DNA of 64,000 nucleotides. Source: Cyprinodon diabolis. Taxonomy: Eukaryota > Chordata > Actinopteri > Cyprinodontiformes > Cyprinodontidae. The DNA is taken from the NCBI GenBank assembly GCA_030533445.1, contig CM060073.1, positions 40,160,928 to 40,224,927 of the forward strand. The letters are read 5' to 3'. Below the pieces are notes generated by a model that saw only the letters and a list, made by a program, of their open reading frames with translations, was not told the DNA's origin and made no database searches. The number at the start of each line of letters is the position of its first letter. Positions within the stretch are counted from its first letter, which is position 1. Made by a program: the position numbers and the translations under genes. Below are positions 59,860 to 64,000 of the stretch, piece after piece.

Positions 59860-60618
59860 CAGCTTTCTGCAGATTCATTTATTTTTAATGAACCTGCTGA
59901 TTATCCAAACCAAAGGAATAAAGCAAAAGAAATGTAAACAACCAGTAAAAAACAAATCAGAGCAAATCAAACTCTTGCATATTACTTTTTAAAGAATACA
60001 TAATAACCAGATAAAGGACTAGATTAGAAATCAGAAAAAAATACTGCTGGGGTTTTCTTCACAAACTGAAGGGGAGATAATTTTTTCATTTTATGTGGTA
60101 TTTGTAAATGCTTTAGCTGAATTTGATCTTAAAGAGGGAAGTGGATGTTGTCCGATTTGTTGAGTTTTACAGTCTTGCAGAGCTGGCATTGGTCCCTGTG
60201 GTTTTGTAGTTTCTACACCATCCCTTAGCTTGGCTGACAGTTAGGTCTCAGAAGAAACACCTGTCTGATCTACTTGAGGGTACGGATGGAACACTTTGCA
60301 TTTATTTCTAGGCATTTGGTTTCTAAACGATCCCAGCTTGATGAAACTCCTAGCACGGTGTCAAGAAAATGTTCATATCTAAATGTACATGTAAAGAAGG
60401 TTACAAGAGAGGTTACTGGGAAGGTTGCAAGTACCCCATTCGATCCCCACAGCATCCACTCTGGGTTCCTGAGCAAAACCTTAACTATTTATAGGGCAAG
60501 TGACCCTTTTTTATCACTTGCATACCCCTTAAAAAGGGAGTCCCCCCCATCCCTCGGTGAGGTCTAGAAGCACAAGATCTATATCCAGCCATTCAGCAAA
60601 GATACTGCTACATGGCTG
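59860..60618. other. Non-coding stretch, no recognised gene
   Basis: Nothing recognised. A 97-codon open frame at 60274-60567 has no domain-like features. Confidence 0.45.
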
Positions 60619-60620
60619 TA

Positions 60621-61689
60621 CACTCACCGGCCACTTTATTAGGTACACCTGTCCAACTGCTCGTTAACACTTAATTTCTAAGCAGCCAATCACATGGCGG
60701 AAACTCAGTGTTTTTAGGCATGTAGACATGGTCAAGACAATCTCCTGCAGTTCAAACCGAGCATCATTATGGGGAAGAAAGGTGATTTGAGTGACTTTGA
60801 ACGTGGCATGATTGTTGGTGCCAGAAGGGCTGGTCTGAGTATTTCAGAAACTGCTGATCTACTGGGATTTTCACGCACAACCATCTCTAGGGTTTACAGA
60901 GAATGGTCCGAAAAAAGAAAAAACATCCAGTGAGCGGCAGTTCTGTGGGCGGAAATGCCTTGTTGATGCCAGAGATCAGAGAAGAATGGCCAGACTCATT
61001 GCAGCTGATAGAAGGGCAACAGTGACTCAAATAACCACCCGTTACAACTAAGGTGGGCAGAAGAGCATCTCTGAATGCACAGTACATCGAACTTTGAGGC
61101 AGATGGGCTACAGCAGCAGAAGAATTTGGCGTCTACAACATGAAAGCATGGATCCATCCTGCCTTGTATCAACGGTTCAGGCTGGTGGTGGTGGTGTCAT
61201 GGTGTGGGGAATATTTTCTTGGCACTCTTTGGGCCCCTTGGTACCAATTGAGCATCGTTAAAACGCCATAGCCTACCTGAGTATTGTTGCTGACCATGTC
61301 CATCCCTTTATGACCACAATGTACCCAACTTCTGATGGCTACTTTCAGCAGGATAATGCGCCATGTCATAAAGCTGGAATCATCTCAGACTGGTTTCTTG
61401 AACATGACAATGAGTTCACTGTACTCAAATGGCCTCCACAGTCACCAGATCTCAATCCAATAGAGCATCTTTGGGATGTGGTGGAATGGGAGATTTGCAT
61501 CATGGATTTGCAGCCGACAAATCTGCGGTGACTGTGTGATGCCATCATGTCAATATGGACCAAACTCCCTGAGGAATGCTTCCAGCACCTTGTTGAATCT
61601 ATGCCACGAAGAATTGAGGCAGTTCTGAAGGCAAAAGGGGGTCCAACCCGTTACTAGCATGGGGTACCTAATAAAGTGGCCGGTGAGTG
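60621..61689 (+). mobile_element. Broken Tc1/mariner-type element with DD36E-type transposase
   Basis: A 1,069-bp element flanked by TA (60619-60620 and 61690-61691), with 26-bp perfect inverted ends beginning cactcaccggccactttatt. Its terminal sequence is unrelated to that of the two intact Tc1 copies. It carries a transposase pseudogene with an internal deletion. The ends are intact, so it could still be mobilised by a matching transposase made elsewhere. Confidence 0.93.
60769..61657 (+). pseudogene. Transposase pseudogene, DD36E type, first catalytic Asp deleted
   Basis: The gene starts at an ATG (MGKKGDLSDF) with a recognisable paired-type N-terminal half. It then hits a frameshift in an A-run that leads to TGA at 60931-60933, and later a TAA at 61049-61051. 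Near 61118-61128 the sequence jumps from the end of the DNA-binding half (QMGYSSRR) straight to IWRLQHESMD. Compared with the intact Tc1 transposases here, roughly 50 residues carrying the first catalytic Asp are missing. Further frame changes follow. The last part stays open at 61310-61531, with the second Asp in QQDNAPCH and the Glu in NPIEHLW separated by 36 residues. That spacing defines the DD36E (Incomer-type) group rather than DD34E Tc1. The final frame ends KGGPTRY. It is inactive. Confidence 0.9.
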
Positions 61690-61691
61690 TA

Positions 61692-62100
61692 CATCCTGTT
61701 TTGGCATTTGACCAATTAGATGAGCCCTTGAATGATATATTACCTACTGTAAATTAAGCAGGAAAAAAAAAGTTAAGTCTAGGTAAAAAAAGTTAAAAAG
61801 TAAAGTTAAAAAGTTAATAGGCCTAGTTAACAATTATATTTAGGTTTATAAACTGAAAAATGTAATTGCCAGTATCAGTATTAATGCCTCGAAGGTTATG
61901 TTGTACTAAAAAAGTGTTTCTTTCACTCTCAAAATGTTTTTCATTAATTTCTTATAGATGAACTTTGGTTATTTCTCTTAATCTATTCTGGCAAATTGGC
62001 ATTTTTAGTTATTACATTGAAATTCATTTTGGCCATCAAAATATCCATATTCCAATAACACTATTGGTTTGAAATTTGGATTTTCAAAGTATTTCACGTA
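61692..62100. other. Non-coding AT-rich stretch
   Basis: Contains a tandem-like gttaaaaagt patch at about 61770-61830 and otherwise nothing recognised. Confidence 0.5.
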
Positions 62101-62228
62101 GTGCCCTATAAAGGGGGAACTCCTGATTGCTCCCCTGGCGCCACACAATGGCAGCCCACTGCTCCCCAAGGGGATGGGTCAAAATGCAGAGAATGAATTT
62201 CCCATTGTGGGACAATATAGATATTTAA
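62101..62228 (+). repeat. SINE body copy, + strand
   Basis: Contains ggcgccacacaatggcagcc, then cactgctccccaaggggatg, and ends in gaatttcccattgtgggaca before an AT-rich tail. It is the best-preserved match to the 51.4 kb copy and lacks an obvious tRNA head. Confidence 0.65.
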
Positions 62229-63099
62229 ATTTTTCTGTTATGTTCATATGTACGGTTATATATTTAAATTACAACCTGGCAAAAACAATATATATTGAGA
62301 ATTAGCTTTGAATAAATCTATTGCTTTGCAAGCGCTGCAAAAAGACAATAATTTACATTTAATCATTATTTCAAACACTTGAATGTTTCAAATGCAAAGG
62401 TTGTGAGGACTTTAGTCCAATTTGAGAAACACACTGACGTCATTACCTTGACTTAGATAATAAAACAAAATTGTGATTTCCAAAAGAAATATGGCTTGTA
62501 GGATGTAGAAGCTGAGCTAATGCTCTGGGTCTTCTTGTTGATTTCCTTTATACCTTTTAAAAAATCTCAGTGTCAACCCCTGCTGGCTCTTTGATTCTGA
62601 GATCTCAGCTCCAACTGGGTTGCACGTACTGTATGTGAGCAGGCTGCAACTGTAAGTGATGTTTATGCTGTATTTATAAATTCTGTTGGATAGTTTAGGA
62701 ATTTTGAAGGAAATGCACATACAGTTTATCTCATCAGTTGTGAGTACCTGTCTTTGTTTGTCCATCTAGTAAAAGTCCAGATTAACTGGACCAGGCAGCT
62801 GGTGTGAAAGGCTAATTAAAAATCTATCAAGATAGACCTTGACGTCTGATTTCTTAAAACATCTTTAGTCTATGGAAGATGTCACTGTAGTTTATGTGAT
62901 AACTACTTTTTGAATGGTATGTTTGCATGGGAATGTTTCCTTTTAAAACAAAAAAGGGCATACTGTTTACACAGGAAGGGTAAGTTGGAAGAGGCAGTTT
63001 GGCAAACATAATCCTCCTGAAACAGTTAAATATAAGCCATTAAACTAAATAATAGAAAACTAAAGTCATACAATAAGCAAATGATACCATAACAGTTTT
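62229..63099. other. Non-coding stretch, no recognised gene
   Basis: AT-rich DNA, nothing recognised. Confidence 0.5.
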
Positions 63100-63102
63100 T
63101 TG

Positions 63103-63172
63103 CTCCTGTAGTGTAGAGGGCAAACTCTACATCTGTGAAATTAGGGGATCCGGGTTCAAGTTGTAATGATGA
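63103..63172 (+). repeat. tRNA-like sequence with A and B boxes (tRNA relic or SINE head)
   Basis: The stretch tagtgtagagg (63109-63119) fits the A-box consensus TRGYNNANNGG. The stretch ggttcaagttg (63153-63163) matches the B-box GGTTCRANNCC except at its last two positions, at tRNA-like spacing (44 bp). A clean cloverleaf acceptor stem is not apparent, so a functional tRNA is unlikely. Confidence 0.35.
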
Positions 63173-64000
63173 CTTTAGCTGTGGGGATCCAAGAAAAGGA
63201 CAATAAAAAGTCTCACAAGTTATGACTTTTTTCATTTTCTCTTGTTTTTTTTTTTTCTCAAGTACAGTAGTAACTCATTGTTTAGATGTCCGAACATTAA
63301 TACGTTTTCTAAACACGAAGGTTTTGGGTGATGCATCACCTCTGACCTTTAACTTTATTTACATGTCTCATCATCTTCAGTTTAGATAACTTCTCTAAAT
63401 ATAACTGAAAGATGTTTAAAGGTGAACTAAACTGTGTCAAATCTTATGACATTATTGTTGTTGGCAGAAGCCTTTCTCTAGTGATTCTGGATTTTACTAA
63501 AACATGACGAAGAGAGGTTTTCATTCCATGAAGAATTATAAACTCTTCAGTTTTGAAAATAGAAATCTATTTCACAAACTCTACAACCTCTCTTTGATAA
63601 AGTTTTTGCAAAAACTTTTATTGTTTTGTGTTTATGTTGTCATTAGGTTTGCTTGCAAATATATCACACAAATCTAAAATTTAACTGTTGCCATCTGTGT
63701 GCATCATATTTATTTATTTCTGATTATAGCCTAAGGTGAAAGTTATATTGTAGTCCTTGCAGTAGTTAAAGTGATTTGCAGAGCACTCATTGAATCTAAA
63801 CTACTGTTTTCACCTGTTCAAACTCAAAAAATCTAAATACCCTCTAGGAAATGATGGGGGGAAATTAAGCAGGCATCATGTTAAGAAATGTTAGCCTATC
63901 AAAAAATGATGTTTCTGGGTTTGTTTGTTGTTGAAGTCATCAATCTTATTTCAGAATTTTTAGGTTTTGTGATGTTTGTACCATTGATGCTTCTACAGTT
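63173..64000. other. Non-coding stretch, no recognised gene
   Basis: AT-rich sequence with a T-run near 63245. Nothing is recognised up to the window edge. Confidence 0.5.

Overview
The window looks like teleost fish nuclear DNA. It is AT-rich and non-coding, with A/T runs, CA/GT and TA microsatellites, and a set of transposon families typical of ray-finned fishes: Tc1/mariner elements with TA target duplications, hAT and TTAA-flanked miniature elements, L2-type LINE tails ending in ctatataaataaa, tRNA-derived SINEs and an LTR. There is no operon-like gene packing and no bacterial feature. The species cannot be read from the sequence.

No complete host gene was found. The best host coding signal is a 60-bp frame-preserving candidate exon on the + strand (2446-2505) with a strong acceptor and donor. 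A weaker 127-bp candidate lies at 20193-20319 and could encode a signal-peptide-like segment. If either is real, most of the window is one or more large introns; otherwise it is intergenic. The only intact long coding regions are two Tc1-family transposases.

Layout. 1-20 kb: unique-looking DNA with decayed Tc1 copies (5.5, 15.5 and 18.2 kb), a LINE reverse-transcriptase C-terminal fossil (9.1-9.5 kb), a perfect 32-bp palindrome (11.4 kb) and a LINE 3' tail (18.6-18.9 kb). 20-23 kb: an L2-like LINE fossil split by a 903-bp non-autonomous hAT with an 8-bp target duplication, plus a long TA microsatellite. 24.6-25.4 kb: a solo LTR on the minus strand. 26.65-27.90 kb and 41.30-42.55 kb: two full-length 1,248-bp Tc1 elements in opposite orientation, differing at one base found by reading, each with an intact 343-residue DD34E transposase. 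28-40 kb: pyrimidine-rich tract, LINE tail, SINE, Tc1 scraps and a 358-bp MITE carrying two GCGCATGCGC motifs. 42.5-59.3 kb: mostly unremarkable DNA with one SINE and two Tc1 scraps. 59.3-62.2 kb: a TTAA-flanked MITE, a broken Tc1-related element whose surviving catalytic spacing is DD36E, and another SINE copy.

The mobile-element genes do not form a pathway. The two intact transposases could act on their own copies and on any relatives with matching ends. No new multi-gene system was found. The most notable items are the nearly identical inverted Tc1 pair, the DD36E relic, the MITE with NRF1-like sites, the nested hAT-in-LINE and the candidate exons.
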